From NCBI GenBank assembly GCA_963971535.1, contig OZ020593.1, forward strand, positions 34,630,576-34,694,575: DNA of 64,000 bases, in the 5' to 3' direction. Positions 1 through 9,440 of the stretch are shown in pieces. The notes under the pieces are model-generated. The model was not told where the DNA came from. It worked only from the letters and a program-made list of their open reading frames with translations, and did no database searches. The position numbers and the translations under genes are program-made. The DNA comes from Notolepis coatsorum (taxonomy: Eukaryota > Chordata > Actinopteri > Aulopiformes > Paralepididae). How positions within the stretch are numbered: position 1 is the stretch's first letter; the number at the start of each line of letters is the position of its first letter.

Positions 1-255
1 AATTGATTTAAAACTTTATTAACATATTGCAGTACGGCTCAATCGCCTCGCCGACAAGTTAAATGCGTTATCTATAGGCTAATTTTAAGTCCCTCATTAC
101 CTCAATCAATCAGATTATATTTCTTTAAACTTGCCTGCTGGATTGAATAATCAAATGAGATCTTGCTAGCGAAAATAATTAGTTAAACTGTTATACAGGA
201 TAACGATACGGCTCTCTTCCCATTGATTGATGTATGATCGATCTTTTACTTATCT

Positions 256-322
256 CCACTGTGGTGTAACGGGTTCTTCTTTTGACTTTCACGCAGACGA
301 CCGGGGTTCGAAACCTAGTCTT
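256..322 (+). other. tRNA-like sequence (tRNA-Glu-like) inside the DNA transposon
   Basis: An A-box-like stretch (tggtgtaacggg) is followed by an anticodon-arm-like stretch with TTTCAC and a B-box (ggggttcgaaacc at about 303-315). The order and spacing resemble tRNA-Glu(UUC). The acceptor stem does not pair, so it is not a working tRNA gene. The same module is present in the other transposon copy at 37345-37411, so it was part of the element before it spread. Confidence 0.45.
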
Positions 323-483
323 CCCCTTCTTTTTGCGATGTAGGAATAATTCAATTTGGTGCACGTTGAGAGCTATATAAAGAATGACATCCTCAATGCA
401 TGTAGATTTATAATATTTTAACTTACAACTAGGCTACTTTGGCGTATAATCATTAATATTATATTCCAAAAAATTATATTGGA

Positions 484-556
484 AACACGGGGTTTCGAAC
501 ACCGGTCGCTGGGTTGCCAGGATTGAGCAGTACCGCTGCGCCACTGTGCCAGATGG
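484..556 (-). other. second tRNA-like sequence, convergent with the first
   Basis: On the minus strand an A-box-like tggcgcagcgg is followed about 35 bp later by a B-box-like ggtgttcgaaacc. Copy 2 carries the same module at 37109-37180. It may be the head of an old SINE or a captured tRNA pseudogene. It faces the tRNA-like module at 256-322. Confidence 0.45.
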
Positions 557-1147
557 GATAAATTCATTGTTTATACATTAATGAACGAGAGACCCGTGTT
601 TAGAATATTCTTTATTTTGAATGAAGTTTTTTCTCTTTATCCTCATTCATTAATGTGACGTCAACGGCTCATTCAATTTCTCAAATCCGTCAAACAGCGC
701 ATCTCATCAGACATCTTAATCCCAGTTACAATTAAAATAACCACATAATGTGTACATCGCACCGAGCGAGCGCCACGGTATATATAACGTGCATTATTTA
801 GGACAAAGTGAATTTAGTATCAGCATTTTGGGTCTATTTTACATTTCAAAAGACCCCTCTGGAAGAATGGAGCACGAAAACGTAATTCAGAATGGTATAA
901 TGCAGATCGTAGACTGTGGGAATAATTTCAGGAAACGGGCTGTCACTTCTTTGCGGGGGCGTGGCGATGGTTCATCCGGCTAACTTGGACTTAAACCCTG
1001 CTTTCGACCAGGCTCAAACTTTTGGATCTGTTGTCATGGTGATTTGGACAATCCAGGTACGGGGAACCGGAAAGTCCGGCTTAAGTCAGACTTCACCGAA
1101 AGTTATCCGGCTAACTCAGTTATCCAGGTACGGGGAACGGGGCCCTG

Positions 1148-1572
1148 ATATGATGACGAAGGTAAACAAAATGGTTTCTCAGTAACTGGAAGCAAACAAC
1201 AACTTTGTTATGACAGGTAGGATGTCAGAGTGATCTTAAAGAGACATACACACATTAACCAGTCAATCTGGTCATATTGAAACTCAAGCTGTATAACATG
1301 ATATCTCCACACAGATATATAAGAACATGATAATATATTTCCACAACATTGTTCCTCTGAAAACCTAAAACTGACTTATATGGTTCTTCCTCTGAGGTAC
1401 TCAAATGATAATCTTGCCGGTAAAAGAAATCCAACCAAACAAACTTTGACTTGAGACTAGTGAAAAATAACAAATGTACACATGCAGTACTGGCTACTTG
1501 GCATAGAAGAGCTACTGAAGAGAGGACATTTCCCATCCTATATCCCAATAGATGCTACAAAGGCTGTGGACA
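1148..1572. other. unassigned stretch
   Basis: AT-rich unique-looking DNA. The short frames here have no recognisable motif. I see no promoter, RNA gene or repeat that I can support. Confidence 0.4.
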
Positions 1573-1815
1573 GAGTAATGTGACGACCCTCCCCCACACT
1601 GTGTTGTCTTCCTCTGCTCTGGGGAAGGATCGTCAGGTTAATTGGGGCACACCTGGGCTGGTGTGTCCCAGGCAGGATATCAGAGAGAGGCTGCCTCTGA
1701 TCTATGGCGAACTCCCCACACATTTGGTCCTTTGTTTGGTTTGGTTGTTTCTTTGGTTGGTGCTTATGTTTTTACACGTACAGTTGCTATTGCATGCACT
1801 CATCTGTGTTTCACC
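1573..1815 (+). repeat. LTR-like fragment (gypsy-type, tentative)
   Basis: The block starts tgtgacgaccctccccc and runs through a C/T-rich leader. The look is that of a fish gypsy-type LTR, recalled from general knowledge. No partner LTR, no internal region and no target duplication were found, so the call is weak. An inverted repeat follows at 1793-1832. Confidence 0.25.
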
Positions 1816-1832
1816 ACACACATGAGTGCATG
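1793..1832. repeat. hairpin (gcatgcactcat / atgagtgcatgc)
   Basis: Two perfect 12-bp arms flank a loop of about 17 nt. No function can be assigned. Confidence 0.6.
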
Positions 1833-1833
1833 C

Positions 1834-2195
1834 TTACCAACTGTCCGTCTGCAACACTACTATCACCGACATCTAAGAAGGGAGATCCCCCCTTGAACGG
1901 CCCTTCTAAGGTTTCTCTCCTCCACATTGCCTGTGGAGCTTTTTTTCCCTATTGTTAGGTTTTAGTGAGTTTTTCCTTACCTTCGCGTGGGGTATGTCTG
2001 GGAGTGCTTGCATTCTTTCATTTATTTGCATTCATCTAAAAAATGTTTGGACCCTATGGTGTTCTTGTTCTGTTCTTGACTTATTGTTATGTTGTCTTCT
2101 TGACTTGTTTAAAGAAGACCTGTACGGCCCATGGGGACATTAACGTGTGTTGTCGGGCCCTATAAATAAATTTGATTTGATTTGATTTGATTCAT
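1834..2195 (+). mobile_element. LINE-like 3' end with (TTTGA)n tail
   Basis: The segment ends with ggccctataaataaattt followed by four TTTGA units, the form of a non-LTR retrotransposon 3' terminus that finishes in short tandem oligomers. No reverse-transcriptase coding remains upstream, so this would be a strongly 5'-truncated copy on the plus strand. Confidence 0.45.
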
Positions 2196-2404
2196 GCTGC
2201 ACATATACTACATCCACACCCTGCACACACACACACTGATACTCATATATAATGGCTGCTGATTAGCTTAGTTTGAATACATCTTTTGTTATTTCTTAAA
2301 TTGTGCCTGTGTCTCCCACATTTTTGTTGCGAGCTTGAGCCAGTTCGTAACAGTAGGAAGATACTTTTTTCATTAATACATTTCACACACCGATGGCAGA
2401 GGAG
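2196..2404. other. unassigned
   Basis: A short AC-rich tract near 2226-2240 and otherwise unique-looking sequence. Confidence 0.4.
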
Positions 2405-2524
2405 ATCATGCATGCTCAAGGACACTTCGACAAGCCGCCTGGGAGGAGCGGGAAGTAAACCGGGAACCTCTGGATTACCAGATGACTGCCCTATACCTCC
2501 TGAGCCACTGTCACCGCAAAATAT
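2405..2524 (-). mobile_element. tRNA-derived SINE fragment
   Basis: Read on the minus strand it begins gcggtgacagtggctcagg, then shows a B-box-like ggttcccggtt, and continues with gaagtgtccttgagca, which resembles the conserved core after the tRNA head in V-SINE and Deu-type vertebrate SINEs. The tail is missing, so the copy is truncated and old. Confidence 0.55.
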
Positions 2525-3009
2525 GAATCACATAGTTGATAAGTAGCTCAATAGCAAAGCTATGCTAACCGTTTCATGTAAGTGAATGGCCATTAGCGCC
2601 ACACTCACACAGGGGGATATAGTAAAATAAAACCACATATTTGGTTGGTCTAACCTAGGGATTAGTCAATATTTCGAATCAGTACGGTCCATTTCATAGA
2701 TATGGTTTATATAGCAAAACTTTTTTAGTTTTTGAATGGAAAATAAAATGATAACCTGACATGCTCCATGTTTGCTCCTTGTACTTGGTTGAACTCACGG
2801 ATTTCTCAGGGTTTGAACATTGTTGGAAACATTTGGGATAAAATAAGTATACGACTCAACAAAATATATAGCATTGTTCTAGTAGTTTTTAGAAATTTGT
2901 ATGCGGAAATGTTACATATAATAGCTTTAAGCTTTATGTATCTATAGAAACATAGCAAACACAACAAAATGATTGGCAGAGATACATGTGACTATCGCTT
3001 AGCTGTTGT
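2525..3009. other. unassigned stretch
   Basis: AT-rich DNA with no long frame, repeat boundary or RNA-like fold that I can recognise. Confidence 0.4.
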
Positions 3010-3017
3010 GTCAGAAC

Positions 3018-3371
3018 TAGGGATGTCCGATATTATCGGCCGATATCGGCATTAAAATGTGATATCGGAAAATATCGGTATCGGTTTTAATTTTTAATTT
3101 TTTTTTTTACATTTCTAAAACCTTTATTTACCCAGGCAAGCAAGTAAGAACAAATTCTGATTTTATTTATTGTCAAAAGTATGCATAATGTTGTGTTAAT
3201 TCCACAACAAGAGATATGTAATGTTAATTACCTGAAATTATTCCGTTTTTGGGGGGGGGGGGGGGGGGGCCCTGCATATATCGGTATCGGTTGATATCGG
3301 TATCGGAAATTAAGAGTTGGACAATATCGGTATATCGGTATCGGTAAAAAAGCCAATATCGAGCATCCCTA
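3018..3371. mobile_element. hAT MITE, 354 bp, complete with 8-bp TSD
   Basis: The ends are tagggatgtccgatat and, inverted, tagggatgctcgatat. The 8-bp duplication gtcagaac flanks it at 3010-3017 and 3372-3379. The interior is made of repeated atatcggtatcgg motifs near both ends, as in other fish hAT MITEs whose names reflect (a/t)tcgg(t/c)at repeats. It contains a run of about 23 G near 3247-3269. It has no coding capacity and must have moved using a hAT transposase supplied elsewhere. Confidence 0.85.
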
Positions 3372-4200
3372 GTCAGAACCATGGACAGCGCTGTCTGTTG
3401 TGTGTGGGGTTTGCCTAGGATAGGTGAAGCTTAAACAAATTCCTGTCTTTTATTTAAGCATTACATCACGCGCAGGAGTGGTTTGTGAACAATAAACTAT
3501 GCCTAGCTAGTAGTGTAATGCTTTTATACAACTGCCACATTCATCCAACCTTATTGCTATACAATAAACACACATTAATCGAAGATTTATTGAAAAAACC
3601 ATCCGCCAGAAAAAGTAGTTCCCACAACTACAAAAAAGACAAGTTGCCTCCATGTGGAAGCAGCTTGAAGTGCATCCAACCAACTAACACATCCAACTGT
3701 GTATTATTGGAATGATTGAGAGAAGTTGCCTCCATGTGGAAGCAGCTTGAAGTGCATCCAACCAACTAACACATCCAACTGTGTGTTATTGGCAAATTAT
3801 ACAACGGCATGCAAATTTCTCTATTCTGATTGGCTGAAACAGTCCATTTACACGTATTTATTGGGAACAATCCACGGTCCTGAGCCCAGGACCCGCCCAC
3901 AACCGAATCACATATCACTCCGCCGGCTCACTCCGGGAGAAAACAAGATGGCGGACAATAATCTTTAATAAATGGATATGTTGATAGCATCATAACGACT
4001 AAATATGAAGCGATTCTGTCAAGGCGAATGTCTTAGTCCTTTAAACAATGTTGGATGATGTAATTGATGGGTCATGAGTCATTTTAGAACAAAAGAAAAA
4101 TCGCGGATTGATTGATTATTTGCAATTTTATTTAAAATTTCTACTTCCTTCCCACTGACTGCAGCGTTCACTCTCACACTGTCCGACGCTGGCGTACCCA

Positions 4201-4203
<3 letters not shown>

Positions 4204-4248
<45 letters not shown>
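4204..4248. repeat. (CA)n microsatellite
   Basis: About 22 CA units in the left arm of the inverted repeat; the right arm has the matching TG tract at 5531-5606. Confidence 0.95.
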
Positions 4249-4249
<1 letters not shown>

Positions 4250-4511
4250 CTGTCTGCAACAGCGGGGGAGTCAGACTGAGAGAGAAGCAGCGCTGTTTTA
4301 AGTGAGCATGGTCTATTGAATTGATTGATTGGTTGATTGCTAATTTTATTACTGTACGCCTGGTTTCCAACTGGTTAAGTTTAGGCTAAAAAAAAAAAAA
4401 AAAAAAAAAGGCGAAGAAAACTTTTTTTTTCTTATAGGGCAAAGACAACGTTTTAATTTGTTTTACCTACTTTCTATAGAAGCATCTAAGAATGAAGTTC
4501 TATAGAAAGTA

Positions 4512-4592
4512 GGTCTGCATCCCCTTAACAATTGTGTGTATTGAGCCGTACTGTATTGTACCCATTCTGCATCTGGTAATACAATTTTCAAT
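4512..4592 (+). repeat. LINE 3'-tail module, copy in left arm
   Basis: ggtctgcatccccttaacaa through a polyadenylation-like end followed by TCAATCAATC. The same module ends the LINE at 56127-57252. Confidence 0.7.
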
Positions 4593-4636
4593 CAATCATT
4601 CCAATAACCACTAACTTCATAATTAAAAACTAAAGA

Positions 4637-4780
4637 AAAGTTGGATGTGTTAGTTGGTTGGATGTCTTAGTTGAAAGGCAGTTGGATGTGTTAGTTGGTT
4701 CGATGTCTTAGTTGAAAGGCAGTTGGATGTGTTAGTTGGTTGGATGCCTTAGTTGAAAGGCAGTTGGATGTGTTAGTTTG
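4637..4780. repeat. 41-bp minisatellite, about 4 units
   Basis: Repeats of gttggatgtgttagttggtt plus a variable half with tcttagttgaaaggca. The inverted counterpart is 5171-5315. Confidence 0.8.
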
Positions 4781-5075
4781 CCAATAACACACAGTTGGAT
4801 GTGTTAGTTGGTTGGATGCAATTCAAGCTGCTTCCACATGGAGGCAACTTCTCTCAATCATTCCAATAATACACAGTTGGATGTGTTAGTTGGTTGGATG
4901 CACTTCAAGCTGCTTCCACATGGAGGCAACTTGTCTTTTTTGTAGTTGTGGGAACTACTTTTTCTGGCGGATGGTTTTTTCAATAAATCTTCGATTAATG
5001 TGTGTTTATTGTATAGCAATAAGGTTGGATGAATGTGGCAGTTGTATAAAAGCATTACACCACTTGCAGTCGTGA

Positions 5076-5144
5076 TTTGTGAACAATAAACCATGCCTAG
5101 GGGGGTCTAACGACCACCCCTAGGCATGGTTTATTGTTCACAAA
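5076..5144. repeat. perfect 28-bp hairpin at the end of the TTAA element
   Basis: Arms 5076-5103 and 5117-5144 are perfect inverted repeats with a 13-nt loop. The stem includes aacaataaaccatgcctagg. Confidence 0.85.
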
Positions 5145-5170
5145 CCACTCCTGCGCGTGATGTAATGCTT

Positions 5171-5315
5171 AACTAACACATCCAACTGCCTTTCAACTAA
5201 GGCATCCAACCAACTAATACATCCAACTGCCTTTCAACTAAGACATCGAACCAACTAACACATCCAACTGCCTTTCAACTAAGACATCCAACCAACTAAC
5301 ACATCCAACTTTTCT
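5171..5315. repeat. 41-bp minisatellite, inverted copy
   Basis: Reverse complement of 4637-4780, with units that share aactaacacatccaactgcc. Confidence 0.8.
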
Positions 5316-5348
5316 TTAGTTTTTAATTATGAAGTTAGTGGTTATTGG

Positions 5349-5351
<3 letters not shown>

Positions 5352-5382
<31 letters not shown>

Positions 5383-5458
5383 AATTGTATTACCAGATGC
5401 AGAATGGGTACAATACAGTACGGCTCAATACACACAATTGTTAAGGGGATGCAGACCT
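5352..5458 (-). repeat. LINE 3'-tail module, copy in right arm
   Basis: Reverse complement of the module at 4512-4592, followed by GATT repeats on the left. Confidence 0.7.
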
Positions 5459-5529
5459 ACTTTCTATAGAACTTCATTCTTAGATGCTTCTATTGAAAGT
5501 AGGTATAAAAAAAAAAATGCAATTAATCA

Positions 5530-5530
<1 letters not shown>

Positions 5531-5606
<76 letters not shown>
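5531..5606. repeat. (TG)n microsatellite
   Basis: About 38 TG units, longer than the matching CA tract of the other arm. Confidence 0.95.
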
Positions 5607-5607
<1 letters not shown>

Positions 5608-6035
5608 ACGCGCGCGACCGAGTGAGTGTGTCTGGAAGCCAGACAGTGTGAGAGATGAGCTCTGGCAAGGAAGAGGAAGGGAAAAAAATAGCAAATTAAT
5701 TAATCAATCAATCAATTCGCGCGATTTTTCTTTTGTTCTAAAATGACTCATGACCCATCAATTACATCATCCAACATTGTTTAAAGGACTAAGACATTCG
5801 CCTTGACAGAATCGCTTCATATTTAGTCGTTATGACGCTATCAACATATCCATTTGTTAAAGATTATTGTCCGCCATCTTGCTTTCTCCCGGAGTGATCC
5901 GGCGGAGTGATATGTGATTCGGTTGTGGGCGGGTCCTGGGACCAGCAGCGTGGAATTGTGAAGAATAAATACGTGTAAAATGACTGTTTCAGCCAATCAG
6001 AATCGAGAGATTTGCATGCCGTTGTATAATAATGG

Positions 6036-6668
6036 AATACAGCTCACATGAGGACAAACTCATAGCTCTCATTTGTTCCACTGGCATGGGAATATCCAGC
6101 TTTCAAGGTGACAGGCCTCTTACTGCTCAGGGTATGACGCTTTGAAAGTTGCATGCCTTGTCTTTGTGGATTGTACGATTGTATTACTTTACAACAGCAA
6201 TCGTTTCATTGGAAATGAGACATACAGGTTTAACATTACTGAAAGTTGGCATGGTGAATCGATACTTAGCAGTCCATTTATTACAGCTGAGGTTGAAAAT
6301 ATGAAAATATTAAACAATAATAGGCTAATTTGGTCGAAATAAACATAATTTTTTCATTTTAAAGTCCGGCCCCCACTGTCTGCTTAAAAAATGTATGTGC
6401 ACATTCATGACCACAATATTTGGCTAATCTACTGATTTTAGTGACCCACTGACCCCATTACCTTTCCTCTAGTACCACCATCAGATCAAACATATCATTC
6501 CATTATTTCTAGAATCAGGTGAATGTCTCACTTTTGACATTTCAGGGGGTTGTTGTCTCTGTCATTATTCCTAATCTTTTATACAACTGATTATCCAGTC
6601 TGCTTCCTCAGCTGTGAGGCTAAAAGTTGGCTTTTCTGTGAAAACATCATTGAGTCATTCTACTTTTC
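6036..6668. other. unassigned stretch
   Basis: No repeat boundary recognised. A 66-codon frame at 6142-6342 has no known motif and I do not call it a gene. Confidence 0.35.
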
Positions 6669-7586
6669 TTAACACTTTGATCGCCATGGTTAAATTCATA
6701 ATGTACCATCCCTAGCCAGCTCTATTTGTCTATGGAGAAGTTCCCCTTCTTTGCAGGGCTATAATTTTTTAATTCTATTGCTAAATTGACATTATTATGG
6801 CCCATTCAATGTCCTATATCCATTGTTCAGGTTGTAGCAACGTTATACTTTTTCATTCACATATTCATACTAAAATATGGTCTAAAGTATAAGTATGTTT
6901 TTATCGTTTTCTGCAGCTTTCTCCAGAACTTGATTTATAGCCCCAAATGCATTATATTGATGATCAAATACAGTTTGGTAGCGATCGGTGCCAGATGAAA
7001 AATTTCAACTGGAGGTACTTCTAGAAGTTACTACGTATCATCTGATATTGACCGGATGGGCGGGGGGTCGTTTATAATTCCGTGGGCAACGTTATATCAT
7101 TCATCTAGGGTGGGTCATATGATCATCAGATCAGTTAGTATAGAAGACGTTAGAAAATAACGTTGAAACTCACCGTATCTTCCTCGCGCCGTTGGACGAT
7201 CAGCTTGGAGTAGACAGTTTTCGATTATGGGATGTTGATCTAGATTAACCATTTCCAAGTATATACGTCCAAATAACGTTGTTTATTGAGTTAGGGCGAG
7301 CGATTGATTATCCAGTGTATTGAGATGGAGTCCGGCTAACGATCGTGAGTGCCCGGACGAAATATGGATGAGCACTTCCTGTTTGGCGCGTCACTTCCAT
7401 GGCGCTCTTGAACCGTTAGACAGTTGAGTGGAGCTCACCAGTACATCTCATGTCTCCGGAGGAGAAATATGATTTCGATCACAGATTTTTGAAATATTGA
7501 TATCAAAGACGAGTTACGGCGTCTTCGGCATAATGAGCATGGCGAGCAAAGACGAGTTACGGCGTTCCCGGCGATTAAAGTGTTAA
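6669..7586. mobile_element. TTAA (piggyBac-like) non-autonomous element, 918 bp
   Basis: The ends are ttaacactttgatcgcc and, inverted, ttaacactttaatcgcc, each beginning with the TTAA target. The right end carries two copies of a box starting gacgagttac (7508 and 7551), 43 bp apart, the outer one about 20 bp from the TTAA. A partial relative starts at 60642. No transposase frame is present, so it is a MITE-like derivative. Confidence 0.8.
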
Positions 7587-7916
7587 TCTGTTCCAATATC
7601 TCTGCTGTTGTATTCTTTCCCATTTAGCTGTTTTTGCCTCTTTTACAACAGAGGCAAATGCTATTATTCTCCCCCTTAATACTACCTTCGCATCATACCA
7701 TAGACTCATAGGAGATATATCAACGGTATAATTTTTTTTATATATTATTGCTTTACTTCTGGTCATTTAAAATATTTAATTTAAATAATTGTATTCAAAT
7801 AAGCTAATTATTTATTTATATTCATATTATAATTATAGATAAAGGTGGATCATGATAGGGAAATACTGTGGATCTCACATTCAAAAGCTCGATATGTTTT
7901 TTTTATTTGTATCTCC
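7587..7916. other. unassigned AT-rich stretch
   Basis: AT-rich DNA between the TTAA element and the truncated DIRS copy. Nothing recognised. Confidence 0.4.
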
Positions 7917-8716
7917 ACTCGTCAGGGTGAGGACCGCCCCGCGACATCACACCTGCACCCACATTCACCCTGCCGGGGATGTGGAGAGCCCTCAGGCTGC
8001 GCAGATGGAGAAACGCCCATAGCCAGAGCTCGACCGCCGCCCGGTGCAGACGGGGGGAGCGTACTCCTCCCTGTCTGTCGATATACGACGCTGACGTCGT
8101 GTTGACCGTCTTGATCAAAACATTCTTGCCCACCACAAGGTAGGGATGGGAATCGGCCTAATTGGCCGATGCCTGGAACCGTGTGGCTCCTGTGACTTTC
8201 GATTCCCTTATCGCTGCCTACAGTTGCGCAATAACGTTACGTTAGCATGTAGCCATGGCAGACTCTATTTGATTCCTTAAGGGCTCGAAATTGCCTGGGT
8301 TTTGGTAATATGCTCCCGAAATGCTCCCGCTGTTTGGCTACTTCTATGTGCAGTGAAAACTACTTGAATGCTTTAGAACAGTCATTGATTTAGTTTAGGG
8401 TGAGCTAAAATTAGCCGCGGAGCTATCGCTAGCTAACGTGAGCTAACGCTATTTAATCAAGCTCACAAAGAGAGATAAACAGCTGACAGCGGATAGTACA
8501 GGTACAAATACAATAAAACAGCGGGTGGGGACTGTTGTGTAAACCTTGTACTCTTTAGTTCACATATAATAAGAGCCGGATTGTTTGTTTACTAAGTCTC
8601 TACTAGTCTACTCTGAGTCCGTCAGACAGGAAGTACCATGGTGCAACATACAAATGTGTCCGTGTAGCAACACAAGCCAATACTTTAAAGGACAGGGGCC
8701 CGGGGAGGGAGCTCTC

Positions 8717-8771
8717 TCTCTCTGTGTGTGTGTGTGTGTGTGTGTGCGTGTGTGTGTGTGTGTGTGTGTGC

Positions 8772-8804
<33 letters not shown>
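8717..8804. repeat. (TG)n microsatellite, imperfect
   Basis: TG repeats broken by a few CG steps, ending in GAGA. Frames through it are artefacts. Confidence 0.9.
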
Positions 8805-8812
<8 letters not shown>

Positions 8813-9034
8813 TGTGAGTGAGAGACAGAAGTCAGAGGAATAACAACCTGTTATTCAATAGATTAAATTCGTTTAAGAATAAAAAAATAAATACATTTTA
8901 AGAGAATCTCAAATACATTATTTTATTTAAGTGTAGGCTATAGTTAATGTTTTATTTTTTACAGTTTTTGTATTTTTCTGACATGGGGGCTCAACAATAA
9001 ATGACAATCAGAAATGTCAAGTTGCATGTTGTTA

Positions 9035-9440
9035 TTCTAACCAGCTTAGACCCCGACGCTCTGCATCTTCTGGCCGCCTCAGACCTACTCCTATCCGAGC
9101 TCCGGGAGGGTCATCAAAGAGAAGTCGCCTATTCTCAGTCCTTGCCCCACAATGGTGGAATGAACTACCCACCCCAGTTAGGACAGCCGAATCACGTCCA
9201 ATCTTTCGCCGTCGACTAAAGACGCACTTCTTCAACCATTATCTGAATAAAAAAATATATATCTAACCCTAACTAACCGTACTGTCATGCACTTGTCCTA
9301 ATAAACTAACCTACACTGTAGCACTCAACACTTTGATGAACATTGTTGCTCAGCTGATAGAGTTGTGCCCTTCCTGATGGCTTGTCGTACAGAACTTGTA
9401 AGTCGCTTTGGATAAAAGCGTCAGCTAAATGACTAAATGT
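9035..9440 (+). mobile_element. L2-like LINE 3' end
   Basis: The first 190 bp translate into the C-terminal end of a LINE ORF2, visible as PQWWNELP followed by RRRLKTHFFNHYL. The 3' end, about 9398-9440, is taagtcgctttggataaaag plus gcgtcagctaaatgactaaa, the typical tail of L2-like fish LINEs. It is 5'-truncated and sits inside the hAT MITE at 8141-9579. Confidence 0.75.

Larger units (their letters stand above)
1..1144 (-). mobile_element. DNA transposon copy 1 (3-bp TSD, PIF/Harbinger-like?), one end only
   Basis: The whole segment is the reverse complement of much of 36576-37671, so it is a second copy of the element at 35140-37901, in the opposite orientation. Its terminus is ggccccgttcc read on the minus strand, ending at 1144, and is followed by CTG (1145-1147), which matches the CAG duplication of copy 2 read on the other strand. 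The far end lies outside the window. I see no transposase; the short open frame at 750-983 recurs in copy 2 only because the DNA does. The class is inferred from a 3-bp duplication and a GGCCC-type terminus and is tentative. Confidence 0.7.
3454..5172. mobile_element. TTAA-flanked element with long terminal inverted repeats
   Basis: TTAA occurs at both edges (3454-3457 and 5169-5172), followed by a terminal inverted repeat of at least 45 bp starting ttaagcattacatcacgcg. TTAA targets are typical of piggyBac and Kolobok. Beyond the termini a further inverted repeat of about 300 bp pairs 3496-3787 with 4779-5094. No transposase is present. The middle (3788-4778) is itself repeated inverted outside the element at 5171-6035, so the element is tangled with a second inverted repeat. 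Confidence 0.6.
3788..6035. repeat. large inverted repeat, arms 3788-4778 and 5171-6035
   Basis: The left arm starts attatacaacggcatgc and the right arm ends gcatgccgttgtataat. The arms match over a CA microsatellite on the left and a TG microsatellite on the right, a 41-bp minisatellite, a LINE 3' tail and about 250 bp of shared flanking sequence. Together with 3454-5172 the order is L, M, inverted L, inverted M. I see no coding in either arm. Confidence 0.7.

Noticed and set aside
256-322. A functional tRNA-Glu gene
   Set aside because: Internal promoter boxes are present, but the acceptor stem does not pair and the sequence lies inside a repeated transposon.
750-983. A frame beginning MYIAPSERHG, conserved at 36676-36867
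   Set aside because: The similarity exists because both lie in copies of one DNA transposon. There is no domain, and the flanking frames are equally conserved, so it is not evidence of a gene.
8585-8821. Cys/Val-repeat protein frames here and at 5378-5746
   Set aside because: They are translations of TG microsatellites.
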